Source: HGM04593 sp045631205
GTDB taxonomy: Bacteria > Bacteroidota > Bacteroidia > Bacteroidales > Bacteroidaceae
DNA length: 64,000 nt
Assembly (NCBI GenBank): GCA_045631205.1
Contig: JAZQUI010000026.1
Location: forward strand, 47,025-111,024
Direction of reading: 5' to 3'
Below the pieces are notes generated by a model. It saw only the letters and a program-made list of their open reading frames with translations, did no database searches and was not told the DNA's origin. Below, in pieces: positions 17,927 through 27,505 of this stretch; positions within the stretch are counted from its first letter, which is position 1, and each line of letters opens with the position of its first letter. A program made the position numbers and the translations under genes.

Positions 17927-19096
17927 TTAACACATACGGTCACGATAATCTTCATATGCATAAACACGCAACATTTGGAGCTCACCACTCTCACGCAGGA
18001 AAGCTATTGAGGGGTGCGAAATACCATTAAACATATTTGTTTTTACCGTAGTGTAGTGTATCATATCTTCAAAAACCACCTTGTCACCAACTTTCAACGG
18101 CTCGGGGAATCGCCAGCTACCCATATAATCTCCGCTCAAACAACTGTTTCCACCTAATCTGTAAATATTTTCTTCAAAAGGCGCACCTTTTACAGCGTCT
18201 GCGTCGAGTGACTCCGCACCGGTAACCTTCGGTTGATAAGGCATCTCAAGACAGTCGGGCATGTGACAAGTAAAACTAACATCGAGTATCGCAGTTCTTA
18301 TGCCACGACTCTCAACAATATCAACAACCGAAGAAACAAGAGAACCAGTCTGCCATGCAAAAGCCGAACCCGGTTCAAGGATAATCTGCAAATTGGGATA
18401 ACGACTACGCAAACCTTTAAGCAAACCTATCAAATGTTCAACATCATAATCCTTACGGGTCATAAGATGACCGCCACCCAAGTTAAGCCATTTGATTTTA
18501 GGCAACCAGGCACCGAATTTTTCCTCTATGTGTTCAAGAGTGTGTTCAAGAGCATAAGAGTCGGACTCGCAATGGCAATGACAGTGAAAGCCTTCCAATC
18601 CCACAGGAAGTGTTGCAGGCAACAAGTCGGCAGTTACACCGAAACGGCTGCCGGGAGCACAGGGATTGTATAGTTCTGTTTCAATTTCCGAATATTCAGG
18701 ATTTATTCTTATACCACACGAGATTTCATGCCCAGCACTTTTTGTACGCTCGTAAAAACGCTCATACTGCGACAATGAATTAAACGATATGTGGCTGCTG
18801 CAACGCATCATCTCGCCAAACTCCGCATCGGTATATGCTGGAGAGAAGGCGTGTACACGACTACCAAACTCTTCGAAACCCAAGCGAGCCTCATAAATAG
18901 AGCTTGCAGTAACCGAATTTATATATTCGCGAAAAACAGGGAAAGTTTTCCACAACGCAAACGCCTTGAAGGCCAAGATAATCTCAACGCCCGCTTCGCT
19001 TGCCACGCGGGAAATAAGCGCAAGATTTCTGCGCAACAAGCTCTCCTCCATCACATAACAAGGAGTCTGAACCTTGTCAACCATATTTTTATCCAT
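17927..19096 (-). CDS. nspC: carboxynorspermidine decarboxylase
   Basis: A 389-residue PLP-dependent, alanine-racemase-fold decarboxylase that makes norspermidine or spermidine from the carboxy form, the last step of the alternative spermidine route common in Bacteroidota. The PLP lysine is K44 in ILAFKAFALWK; other marks are LNLGGGHLMTRKDYD, ILEPGSAFAWQTG and the cysteine-containing loop SFTCHMPDCLEMPY. Its ATG overlaps the helicase stop by one base (TAATG), so the two are probably coupled. The partner carboxynorspermidine dehydrogenase is not in the window. Confidence 0.94.
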   Translation of the reverse strand: MDKNMVDKVQTPCYVMEESLLRRNLALISRVASEAGVEIILAFKAFALWKTFPVFREYINSVTASSIYEARLGFEEFGSRVHAFSPAYTDAEFGEMMRCSSHISFNSLSQYERFYERTKSAGHEISCGIRINPEYSEIETELYNPCAPGSRFGVTADLLPATLPVGLEGFHCHCHCESDSYALEHTLEHIEEKFGAWLPKIKWLNLGGGHLMTRKDYDVEHLIGLLKGLRSRYPNLQIILEPGSAFAWQTGSLVSSVVDIVESRGIRTAILDVSFTCHMPDCLEMPYQPKVTGAESLDADAVKGAPFEENIYRLGGNSCLSGDYMGSWRFPEPLKVGDKVVFEDMIHYTTVKTNMFNGISHPSIAFLRESGELQMLRVYAYEDYRDRMC

Positions 19097-21453
19097 TATC
19101 CTATAATTTCTAATTTTGCAAATTTAAGCAAAAGAGTTTTAACTCCCGCATTTTTAAACTTTATTGTAGCCTTTGCGTTCTCGCCAACACCTTCACAGGC
19201 CATCACCTCGCCCACGCCGAAACGACTATGTTGCACAACAGCACCAACCGAAACCGCAGTTGCCGTACTCCTTGGAGCCGAAAAATCGCGTTCAACATCG
19301 GAAAGACGTCTCAACTTTGGCTTTTCATTAAATGCCGATGCGTGAATTGTGCGCTGTGCCGACACCCTTTCTGTCGAGATTGCAGTTCCACCGCCAAAGG
19401 CACGTTCCCTTGTTGCAGTAAAAACACCGCTACGCATATTGGTAGCCGCAAACATTCCACCACTTCGTTGAGCCACTCTCGCGCCACCATTGCCCAAGAG
19501 ATATCGTTCGTCAATCTCCTTTATAAAACGACTCGGCTCGTGATAATCGGTCGTTCCATAATGGAAACGGGTTTTTGCATGAGTGAGAAAGCAATAATCC
19601 TTTGCACGGGTTATCGCCACATAGAACAAACGGCGCTCTTCCTCCATCTCACGAGGAGATGTTTGGGCGCATTGATTGGGGAACAGCTCCTCTTCGAGTC
19701 CCACCACAAATACCGTACCAAACTCCAAACCTTTTGCCGAGTGAACGGTCATGAGTGTTATATGATTCTCGTCGGCATCATCGCTCATCTCCTGGTCGGA
19801 CAGCAAAGAGACCTCGGCAAGGAAGTCGGGGAGACGGTTAAAATCGTTACCCTCTTCAACGCGCATATCCACAAACTCCTTGATTGCACTCATAAGTTCC
19901 TCGATATTCTCCTGTCGAGCCTTTCCCTCCACACTGTTATCACGCGAAATATCGGCCAAAACACCGCTCTCACGCACAACGACGGTTGCAAGCTCAAAAG
20001 CGTTCTTTGTAGCAGCCACCTCAGAGAAAGCCTCTATAAGCCCAACAAAACCAAGCAATTTTGAAAGAGTACCTTTGTTAACATCGAGAGAGTGCGCGAC
20101 AGGGTTCTTCAACACCTCCCAAAGGCTCACACCGTGTTCTACCGCCACAGCACGTACCTTTTGCAAAGTTGTATCGCCAATACCACGTGCCGGGTAATTT
20201 ATTATACGTTTCAAAGCCTCCTCGTCGTGATTGTTACATAGCAGACGGAAATAGGCTATAACATCCTTTATTTCTTTGCGCTGATAGAAAGAGAGACCGC
20301 CATAAATGCGGTAAGGATAGGAACGCTTGCGGAAAGCCTCCTCAAATATACGCGACTGGGCATTTGTGCGATAAAGCACAGCTATATCGCTGAACTGCAC
20401 CGCCGCACGGCGACGAAGTTCGGTGATTTTGTTTGCAACAATCTCCCCCTCCTCAAAATCGGAGTAGGCCGAACACACCTGCAAAGGCTCGCCATCGCCA
20501 CGTTCCGAGTACACTTGTTTGTCTATCTGGTTTACATTCTTTTTTATCAAGCTGTTTGCTGCGCCCACAATCATTTTGGTGGAGCGATAATTCTGCTCCA
20601 ACTTGAAAATCCTTGCATTGTCGTAGCGTTTCGTAAAGCCAAGTATATTACCGATATTGGCACCACGGAAAGCATAAATACTCTGCGCATCGTCGCCCAC
20701 TACACACACAGCCTGACGCTCTTTAGTCAACTGCCACACAATGGCAGCCTGCAACTGATTTGTATCCTGATACTCATCGACAAGCAGATAACGGAATTTA
20801 TTCGCATACTTCTCACGAACCTCGGGAAACTCCTCAAAGAGACGATAAGTATTAAGCAACAGATCGTCAAAGTCCATTGCATTCGCCTGGGAGCAACGCT
20901 CGCAATAGCGGCTATATATATAATGTGTACTTGGAATGCGCGCACGTTGGTCGTCGCCCACAAGACCGGCATCAGCAGCATACTCTTTTGGCGATATCAA
21001 GCGACTTTTTGCACCCGATATACGCTCACCCACGACAGCAGGTTTATACACCTTTTCGTCGAGCTGCATCTCTTTCACAATGCTTTTTATAAGGCTACGC
21101 GAGTCGGCCTGGTCGTAAATTGTAAAATTGGGTTCAAAACCCAAATAATGCGCCTCTTTACGTAAAATCTTGGAGAAAACAGAGTGGAAAGTACCCATCC
21201 ATATAGCCGAAGCATCTACTTTTCCCACACTCGCAGCAATACGCTCTTTCATCTCCTTTGCCGCCTTGTTTGTAAAGGTAAGGGCAAGTATTGACCACGG
21301 CTCATAACCCATCTCAAGCAGATAAGCAATCTTGTAAGTAAGCACTCTTGTCTTGCCCGAGCCGGCTCCTGCAATAACCAACGAAGGGCCGTCGCAATAT
21401 GTCACCGCTTCGAGCTGTGCCGCGTTCAACTCTTTCTCAAAATTTATTCCCAT
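19096..21453 (-). CDS. UvrD/PcrA-type ATP-dependent DNA helicase
   Basis: A 785-residue superfamily 1A 3'-5' helicase for repair and replication restart. Motifs in order: Walker A GAGSGKTR (residues 30-37), Ia LALTFTNKAAKEM, Walker B DEYQDTN, GDDAQSIYAFRGA, QNYRST, VHSAKGLEF and FYVAITRAKDY. The C-terminal 50 residues (VVQHSRFGVGEVMACEG) match the PcrA tudor-like tail that can bind RNA polymerase. Length is normal for PcrA. It is followed directly by nspC with a one-base overlap. Confidence 0.94.
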   Translation of the reverse strand: MGINFEKELNAAQLEAVTYCDGPSLVIAGAGSGKTRVLTYKIAYLLEMGYEPWSILALTFTNKAAKEMKERIAASVGKVDASAIWMGTFHSVFSKILRKEAHYLGFEPNFTIYDQADSRSLIKSIVKEMQLDEKVYKPAVVGERISGAKSRLISPKEYAADAGLVGDDQRARIPSTHYIYSRYCERCSQANAMDFDDLLLNTYRLFEEFPEVREKYANKFRYLLVDEYQDTNQLQAAIVWQLTKERQAVCVVGDDAQSIYAFRGANIGNILGFTKRYDNARIFKLEQNYRSTKMIVGAANSLIKKNVNQIDKQVYSERGDGEPLQVCSAYSDFEEGEIVANKITELRRRAAVQFSDIAVLYRTNAQSRIFEEAFRKRSYPYRIYGGLSFYQRKEIKDVIAYFRLLCNNHDEEALKRIINYPARGIGDTTLQKVRAVAVEHGVSLWEVLKNPVAHSLDVNKGTLSKLLGFVGLIEAFSEVAATKNAFELATVVVRESGVLADISRDNSVEGKARQENIEELMSAIKEFVDMRVEEGNDFNRLPDFLAEVSLLSDQEMSDDADENHITLMTVHSAKGLEFGTVFVVGLEEELFPNQCAQTSPREMEEERRLFYVAITRAKDYCFLTHAKTRFHYGTTDYHEPSRFIKEIDERYLLGNGGARVAQRSGGMFAATNMRSGVFTATRERAFGGGTAISTERVSAQRTIHASAFNEKPKLRRLSDVERDFSAPRSTATAVSVGAVVQHSRFGVGEVMACEGVGENAKATIKFKNAGVKTLLLKFAKLEIIG

Positions 21454-21561
21454 TACTTTTACATTATATCAGTCCGCGAATATACTAAAAAAAGAGACAC
21501 CCACGAACATAAAACCCCGTTTCTTGTTTAAAAGAATGAAAGATAAAATTAATTACAAATT

Positions 21562-22179
21562 ATGAGTACAACAGTAAAAAGCAACATCACCGGCTTTCAA
21601 TTGCCACCCCTTCTCTACCCCACAAGTGCCCTTGCTCCTGCCATAAGCAAAATCACCATCGAGTACCACTACGGCAAGCATCTGCAAACATACATAAACA
21701 AACTCAACGAGCTTATAACCGGAAACGATTTCGAAGATATGACACTGCGAGAAATAGTTGAACAAGCACCCGAAGGGCCGCTTTTGAACAATGCCGGACA
21801 AGTACTTAACCACTCGCTCTACTTCGAGCAATTCACTCCCACCCCACCCGTCAACAACCGCCCGGGAGGCCTGCTTCAAAACTCCATAAGATTCGATTTC
21901 GGTAATTTTGACACACTGCGAAAAAAGATGGAAGAAGCAGCCGCCGCGCTCTTTGGTTCAGGATGGGTGTGGCTCGCACAAGACGAAACAGGCAAACTCT
22001 GCATACTCAACTGCTACAATGGCGACAACCCAATACGCCACAAGATGACACCATTATACGGAATAGATGTATGGGAACACGCCTATTACCTCGACTACCA
22101 GAACCGCCGTGCCGAGCATGTCAAACAATTGTGGAGCATCGTCGATTGGGAGATGGTTGAAAGCCGCCTCAATATGTAA
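21562..22179 (+). CDS. sodB: superoxide dismutase, Fe/Mn type
   Basis: A 205-residue Fe/Mn superoxide dismutase converting superoxide to peroxide and oxygen. Metal ligands are all visible: H36 (YHYGKH), H84 (LNHSLYF), D169 and H173 (DVWEHAYYLDYQNRR). Length is slightly above the usual 190-200 because of about ten extra N-terminal residues. No signal peptide, so cytoplasmic. Single gene, divergent from the helicase and convergent with the endonuclease-family gene. The metal (Fe, Mn or either) cannot be told with certainty. Confidence 0.95.
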   Translation: MSTTVKSNITGFQLPPLLYPTSALAPAISKITIEYHYGKHLQTYINKLNELITGNDFEDMTLREIVEQAPEGPLLNNAGQVLNHSLYFEQFTPTPPVNNRPGGLLQNSIRFDFGNFDTLRKKMEEAAAALFGSGWVWLAQDETGKLCILNCYNGDNPIRHKMTPLYGIDVWEHAYYLDYQNRRAEHVKQLWSIVDWEMVESRLNM

Positions 22180-22226
22180 TAAAGAGATAAAGGTTGGTGC
22201 TGTCGCACCAACCTTTATCTCTTTAT
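22179..22226. terminator. bidirectional terminator between sodB and exported endonuclease
   Basis: A 22-bp perfect stem (AAAGAGATAAAGGTTGGTGC at its core) with a TGTC loop begins inside the sodB stop codon. It serves both convergent genes; no long T-run follows. Confidence 0.8.
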
Positions 22227-22237
22227 AGCAAACTATT

Positions 22238-23281
22238 TTACTCCTTAACTTCTTTCACAAGATAGATAATTACAGGCAAGTGGTCGCTGTAACCATTGAG
22301 CCACACACCTCCGGCGTGTGTACGCTTGGGAGAACCTTTATACTTACCATCGGTCTGGAACATATAATTACGCGAGAAAATCTCGGGCTTGTAATATTTG
22401 AGAGTACTTCTGTCCTTTCCCACAAGGTTGGCTGTGAAAACAACTTGGTCAAAAAGATTCCAGCTACCTTTATACTTAAGAGTACCTACACCATCCTCAC
22501 GCAAAATCTTCCACCAAGGGTTATACAAATCCGAAGGCTCTTTCAAATCCTTACGGTCACGCTCGGCACCAAGGCAAGTCTTCATACTCTTGTCATCGGG
22601 ATCATCGTTCATATCACCCATAATAATAACTTTCGAGTCGGGATTCTCTCTCATCAAAGAGTCTTTGAGTTCACGCACCTGCACACCTGCACGCTCCCGG
22701 GCGGGCGATTTTGCAAAACGCGAAGGCCAGTGGTTTACAATTATATGCACGTGCTCGCCGCTCATCAAACCGCTGACAATGAGAAAGCCACGGGTTTTAT
22801 ACTCATCGCTGCCATTTTCCAAAAGATAAGGAGCCAATTTATATGCATAAGGCTGATATAGATTAGGGTTATAAAGGAGAGCACAATCAACGCCACGCTT
22901 GTCGGGACCTTCAACGTGAATAAACTTCCAACCACGCGAAGCAAGAGCCTCAGACTCCACAAGGGCCTGCATTACCCTGTTGTTCTCAATCTCGGACACA
23001 CCAACGGCAGCCATACCAACAGGAAGCATATCGGTAGCCATCTCAGCAAGAACCTCCGACATATTCTTCACCTTGTTCACATACTTCATTGTACCCCATT
23101 TATTGGTACCGTCGGGCAGAAATTCATAGTCATTTTTCCCCTCGTCGTGAATAGTATCAAACAAGTTTTCAAGGTTATAGAAACCTATTCCGTACAATTC
23201 GAAACGTTTCTGTTGAGCCGACATTTGCGACACAAACGCCACGCATAACAACAGTAAAAGCACGCTTAAAAATCTTTTCAT
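22238..23281 (-). CDS. exported endonuclease/exonuclease/phosphatase family protein
   Basis: A 347-residue EEP-fold phosphodiesterase with a signal peptide (about residues 1-22, ending VSQMSAQ). Catalytic motifs: GFYNLENLFD near the start, GVSEIENN (metal-binding Glu), VNHWPSR (His), GDMNDDPDD and the terminal SDHLPVIIYL. The fold covers DNases, sphingomyelinases and inositol phosphatases, so the substrate is uncertain; exported Bacteroidota members are often called nucleases. It is transcribed divergently from the outer-membrane operon beginning at 23540, whose lipoproteins carry OB-fold-like domains. Confidence 0.88.
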   Translation of the reverse strand: MKRFLSVLLLLLCVAFVSQMSAQQKRFELYGIGFYNLENLFDTIHDEGKNDYEFLPDGTNKWGTMKYVNKVKNMSEVLAEMATDMLPVGMAAVGVSEIENNRVMQALVESEALASRGWKFIHVEGPDKRGVDCALLYNPNLYQPYAYKLAPYLLENGSDEYKTRGFLIVSGLMSGEHVHIIVNHWPSRFAKSPARERAGVQVRELKDSLMRENPDSKVIIMGDMNDDPDDKSMKTCLGAERDRKDLKEPSDLYNPWWKILREDGVGTLKYKGSWNLFDQVVFTANLVGKDRSTLKYYKPEIFSRNYMFQTDGKYKGSPKRTHAGGVWLNGYSDHLPVIIYLVKEVKE

Positions 23282-23539
23282 AGCAATATCAATATTTTAT
23301 AAAAATGCTCACAAGGAACATTGTGTAAAAATAATACAATTTATTCATATATCACGCCTAAACCAGCAACAAATTTCACTCTTTTCACAGCACACCTATT
23401 TTAAATAAAAAACAGACCGAAATATTTCTCAAATTAAGTAATTTTTATAATCTTTGTGAGATTTTTGTAATATACAACACACATTATTACAAAACACGCA
23501 CAACCTATATCGAATATTTAAACATAAATACATAAAATA

Positions 23540-26500
23540 ATGAAAACAATTTTTAAGTACACAGCACTCCTTCTCGTGTGCCTTGCGTGGAGCTACAATG
23601 CCCAAGCATTCTACGACGAAAAGGACCCCATACAAATCGTTTTCCGATTTGTAAACGGGGACGACATGTTCTATGTACCATTTGACAAGAACGCCGACAA
23701 CCTCGACGAGTTATGCAAAACTCTCAAGGACAATGCAGCCGGCAATGGTTCTGTTTATGTCGATGGATACAGCAGCGACAAAAAGACATCTATGACAAGA
23801 TGCAACAGAGTTAAGTCGGAACTCATTCTTCGCGCAGGAGTTACCGAAAACACCTTCACCACAAGCAACAATGTTGGAGATTTCAACGGAATGAAAAACG
23901 TGGTGGTTGTTACAGTGGTAGTTCCCGAAAACAAGAAAGAAGAAATTGCAACAATCGCTCCCCCTCCCGTAGAGGAGAAGAAAGTTGTAGTTGCGCCTTC
24001 GGCACCTGTAAAAATGCAACCACAAACACCCATGCAGGCTGTTGTTGCACCCAGCACAGGTGTAACAACCATTATAACCCCCGACTACACCGGCATCAAT
24101 GGCATTGACAAGGACCAGTTCACCTTTAACGAGAATATGCTCGACGAGGATGAAGATGTTATACAAGGAGCGTCGGCAATGACAACATCGAGCGATGATT
24201 ACTTCCTCTCCGAAGTAGGCTACCGCTGGAGTTCAATGCGTTTCAAGATTCGTGGTTACGACTCTCAATACAACAATGTTTACGCCAACGCCGCTCTGCT
24301 CAACGATGCCGAGCGTGGCACATTCAGCTATGGTATGATTGGCGGTCTTAACGACGCAACCCGCAACCAAGAGAGCAGCATCTACCTCGAAAACAGCGAC
24401 TATGGTTTCAGCAAAATCGGTGGTGCAAGCAACATTAACATGCGTGCAAGCCAATATGCCGCCGGCCACAAGATGTCTTTCGTAGCCTGCAACCGCAACT
24501 ACCTTGCCCGTCTTATGTACACCTATTCTACCGGTCTTATGAACAACGGTTGGGCATTCACAGCATCGGCTTCATACCGCTGGGCAAACGAAGGAGTTAT
24601 AGAAGGAACATTCTACAACTCATTCGGTTACTACCTCAGCGCACAGAAAATAATAAACGACAAGCACAGCATCTCTATCGCAACCTGGGGTTCTCCCACC
24701 GAGCGCGGACAGCAGGGAGCAGCAACAGAGGAGGCATACTGGCTTGCCAACAGCCACTACTACAACCCCAACTGGGGATACCAGAACGGCGAGAAACGTA
24801 ATGCCCGCGTAGTAACATCTTACGAGCCCACAGCGCTTATCACCTGGGATTACAAGATAGACCGCGAGACAAAGCTCACCACATCGGCAGCTGTGAAATA
24901 CAGCAACTACGGCACAACCGCCCTAGGCTGGAACGGTAACGCTTCTGACCCTCGTCCCAACTATTACAAGAACCTCCCCAGTTCGGCCTACAATGTATGG
25001 GACCTCGACTATTACGACCCCGAGAAGAACCCCGAGAATGCAGTAAGCCAGGACGACAACCGCGATGCATGGTGGCGTCTCTATAACTATTGGACAAGCA
25101 GCAAGGCCAACCGCCAGCTCAACTGGGATTACATGTACTTTGCCAACCGCCAGGCCAACGCAGTTGGCGGAGAGTGCCTTTACTATGTAGAAGAGCGTCA
25201 CAACGACCAGTTGATGCTCAGCATCGGTTCTATACTCAACCACGAATTCAACAAGCACAACCGTGGTAACATCGGAGTTAACTTCAACACCACAAAAGGC
25301 ATGCATTACAAGAAGATGGACGACCTGCTCGGTGCACACAAATACACCGACATCGACAAATTCTCGGTAGGCGATCACGGTGCCGACAGCTACATTGTAC
25401 AGAACGACCTTGACAACCCCAACCGCATCATACGCGAAGGCGACAAGTTCGGTTACGACTACAACATCTATGTAAACAAAGTAAACCTCTTTGCACAATA
25501 CCAGTACGACAACAGCCACATACACTTCTACGCAGGTGCCAACATCGACGGTACCACAATGCAGCGCGAAGGTAACATGCGTAACGGCCGTGCAACCTGG
25601 TTCGACGAGAATGGTGTAATGCACGACATTTCAAAAGGCAAGAGCGACATCGCACGTTTCCTTGCCGGTGGCGCAAAAGCATCACTTTTGTGGAACATCA
25701 ACGGTAACAACAAGATTATGTTGGGTGGAGGTTACTCACACCATGCCCCCCTTGCCTACAACTCATTTGTAGCTCCCCGCATACGCGAGGACTTTGTTGA
25801 GGGACTCGAAACCGAGAAAGTATGGAACGGCGAAATCTCTTATGCCGCCAAATACGGTCCTTTTGCAACCAAGATCAGCGGTTACTACACCCGCATACAG
25901 GATGCTGTGCAACAGAGCGCATTCTACAACGACTCTGAGGGCAAGTTCACCTACCTCACAATGACCGGTGTGGAAAAGACATTCTTCGGCGGAGAATTCT
26001 CACTCGTATATAACGTAACATCGGCACTTTCGTTCAACATATTGGCTTCAATCTCCGAGGCACAATACACCAAGAACGCTAACGGAACACTTATGACCGA
26101 AGACCAGCAAGACCTTGACAACGGAAGCGCAACCGTATATATGGATGGAGCAAGAATCGGTGGTTCACCCCTCACAGCATTGAGCTTCGGTGTCGATTAC
26201 AACACCAATGGCTGGTATCTGAGCGCAAGCCTCAACTACTACGACCGCATCTATGTAAGCCCCTCACTCTATGCCCGTCTCGAAAACATCGTAACCAGCG
26301 ATGGCGGTGTTGACATCAATGGTAACACAGTGAAGAATCTTCCTTCACAATATCAAGGCAAAGGCGGTTTCATGCTCGACGCATCAATTGGCAAGAGCAT
26401 CAACCTCAAAGGCGGCAAGAAGCTCAACATCAACCTCAGCCTCAACAACATACTCAACAACGAGAAAATGGTTACAGGCGGATACGAGCAAAACCGTGGC

Positions 26501-26608
26501 GACTACAACGAGGACAACGAGCAGAAGATTTACAAATTCTCTAAAAACCCGTTCCTCTACTACGCAAACTCATTCAACGCATACCTGAACATTGGACTAC
26601 GTTTCTAA
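23540..26608 (+). CDS. TonB-receptor-like outer-membrane barrel with OmpA-like N-terminal domain
   Basis: A 1022-residue outer-membrane protein. After the signal peptide (about 1-23) comes a region (about 30-130) resembling an OmpA-like domain: YVPFDKNADNLDELCKTL, VYVDGYSSDKK and RCNRVKSELILRAGV. A proline/valine linker follows (APPPVEEKKVVVAP). Residues about 195-305 look like a TonB plug (MRFKIRGYDSQYNNVYAN, GGLNDATRNQESSI), then a long aromatic-rich barrel ending in YLNIGLRF. Related Bacteroidales receptors usually carry a carboxypeptidase-like domain instead of the OmpA-like part. It heads an operon with two lipoproteins. Substrate unknown. Confidence 0.82.
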   Translation: MKTIFKYTALLLVCLAWSYNAQAFYDEKDPIQIVFRFVNGDDMFYVPFDKNADNLDELCKTLKDNAAGNGSVYVDGYSSDKKTSMTRCNRVKSELILRAGVTENTFTTSNNVGDFNGMKNVVVVTVVVPENKKEEIATIAPPPVEEKKVVVAPSAPVKMQPQTPMQAVVAPSTGVTTIITPDYTGINGIDKDQFTFNENMLDEDEDVIQGASAMTTSSDDYFLSEVGYRWSSMRFKIRGYDSQYNNVYANAALLNDAERGTFSYGMIGGLNDATRNQESSIYLENSDYGFSKIGGASNINMRASQYAAGHKMSFVACNRNYLARLMYTYSTGLMNNGWAFTASASYRWANEGVIEGTFYNSFGYYLSAQKIINDKHSISIATWGSPTERGQQGAATEEAYWLANSHYYNPNWGYQNGEKRNARVVTSYEPTALITWDYKIDRETKLTTSAAVKYSNYGTTALGWNGNASDPRPNYYKNLPSSAYNVWDLDYYDPEKNPENAVSQDDNRDAWWRLYNYWTSSKANRQLNWDYMYFANRQANAVGGECLYYVEERHNDQLMLSIGSILNHEFNKHNRGNIGVNFNTTKGMHYKKMDDLLGAHKYTDIDKFSVGDHGADSYIVQNDLDNPNRIIREGDKFGYDYNIYVNKVNLFAQYQYDNSHIHFYAGANIDGTTMQREGNMRNGRATWFDENGVMHDISKGKSDIARFLAGGAKASLLWNINGNNKIMLGGGYSHHAPLAYNSFVAPRIREDFVEGLETEKVWNGEISYAAKYGPFATKISGYYTRIQDAVQQSAFYNDSEGKFTYLTMTGVEKTFFGGEFSLVYNVTSALSFNILASISEAQYTKNANGTLMTEDQQDLDNGSATVYMDGARIGGSPLTALSFGVDYNTNGWYLSASLNYYDRIYVSPSLYARLENIVTSDGGVDINGNTVKNLPSQYQGKGGFMLDASIGKSINLKGGKKLNINLSLNNILNNEKMVTGGYEQNRGDYNEDNEQKIYKFSKNPFLYYANSFNAYLNIGLRF

Positions 26609-26620
26609 TAACAATGAAGG

Positions 26621-26628
26621 AGGAAAAA
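26621..26628 (+). promoter_or_regulatory. Shine-Dalgarno-like site before the DUF5689 lipoprotein
   Basis: GAAGGAGGAAAAAAT ends directly before the ATG at 26631. AAGGAGG is a full anti-SD match, which is uncommon in Bacteroidota, and it decides for the ATG at 26631 over an upstream in-frame TTG at 26592. Confidence 0.6.
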
Positions 26629-26630
26629 AT

Positions 26631-27467
26631 ATGAAAACAATAAAATATCTGTTTATAAGCCTCGCGGTACTCACATTCGCATCGTGTATGAACGACCACG
26701 ACGAACCCGATAGCGACTACCCCGCATACGGCAACAACTATATCGGTGCGCCCAATATGTCAATCACCGAGTTCAAAACAAAGTACAAGACAGCGATGTC
26801 AAGTACCGTACCCACAAAAATTACCGAGAACGTAATAATAAAAGGAGTTGTAGTGTGCAACGACGAAACCGGTAACGTGTACAAGCAAATCGTAATCAAC
26901 GACAACAACGACGCAATGCTAATCTCTGTTGATGATGTCGGTATGTACGCAACACTCCCCCGCGGACAGATGGTAGCCATCGACTGCAAGGGCCTTTCAG
27001 TGGGTGCATACGGTAAATTGCCCCAGCTTGGCCTCCCCTACACCAACAAAAGAGGAGAAATTGCTATCGGCCGCATGAACAAACACACATTCCAGCAGCA
27101 CATTAAACTCATTGGTACACCCAACCCCTATTACAGCGAGTTGGTACCCCAGGACATCACCAATGAAAACTTCGGTAACTTCAAGCAAGACGAGCTTCCC
27201 AAATATGTACGTCTTAAAGGAGTATCGTTCCAGGAGGCCGATGGTGTAACAATGTACGCTCCCGAAGAGGAGGTGCAGAACAGCGCCGTGGAAAGAACAG
27301 TAAAATTGGGTGGTAAGGATATCATCTTCCGTTTGAGTTCCTATGCCGATTTTGCCTATGAAATACTTCCCCAAGGCACATTCGACATTGTAGGTGTTCT
27401 CACCCGTTACAACAACTACTGGCAATTTATGTTAAGTTCAACAAGCGACATAACCCCTGCCGAATAA
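26631..27467 (+). CDS. DUF5689 lipoprotein
   Basis: A 278-residue lipoprotein: signal MKTIKYLFISLAVLTFASC with the lipid cysteine at C19, then an acidic stretch (MNDHDEPDSDY) of the kind that sends lipoproteins to the cell surface in Bacteroidota. The body resembles DUF5689, a beta-rich module with an OB-like strand pattern (ITENVIIKGVVVCNDETGNVYKQ, MVAIDCKGLSVGAYG). It starts 22 bases after the barrel gene and is followed 38 bases later by the large lipoprotein. A ligand-capturing partner of the barrel is the likely role. Confidence 0.82.
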   Translation: MKTIKYLFISLAVLTFASCMNDHDEPDSDYPAYGNNYIGAPNMSITEFKTKYKTAMSSTVPTKITENVIIKGVVVCNDETGNVYKQIVINDNNDAMLISVDDVGMYATLPRGQMVAIDCKGLSVGAYGKLPQLGLPYTNKRGEIAIGRMNKHTFQQHIKLIGTPNPYYSELVPQDITNENFGNFKQDELPKYVRLKGVSFQEADGVTMYAPEEEVQNSAVERTVKLGGKDIIFRLSSYADFAYEILPQGTFDIVGVLTRYNNYWQFMLSSTSDITPAE

Positions 27468-27505
27468 ACAAATAGAAGAAAATAAAACAATAAAAAAATA
27501 CGACA

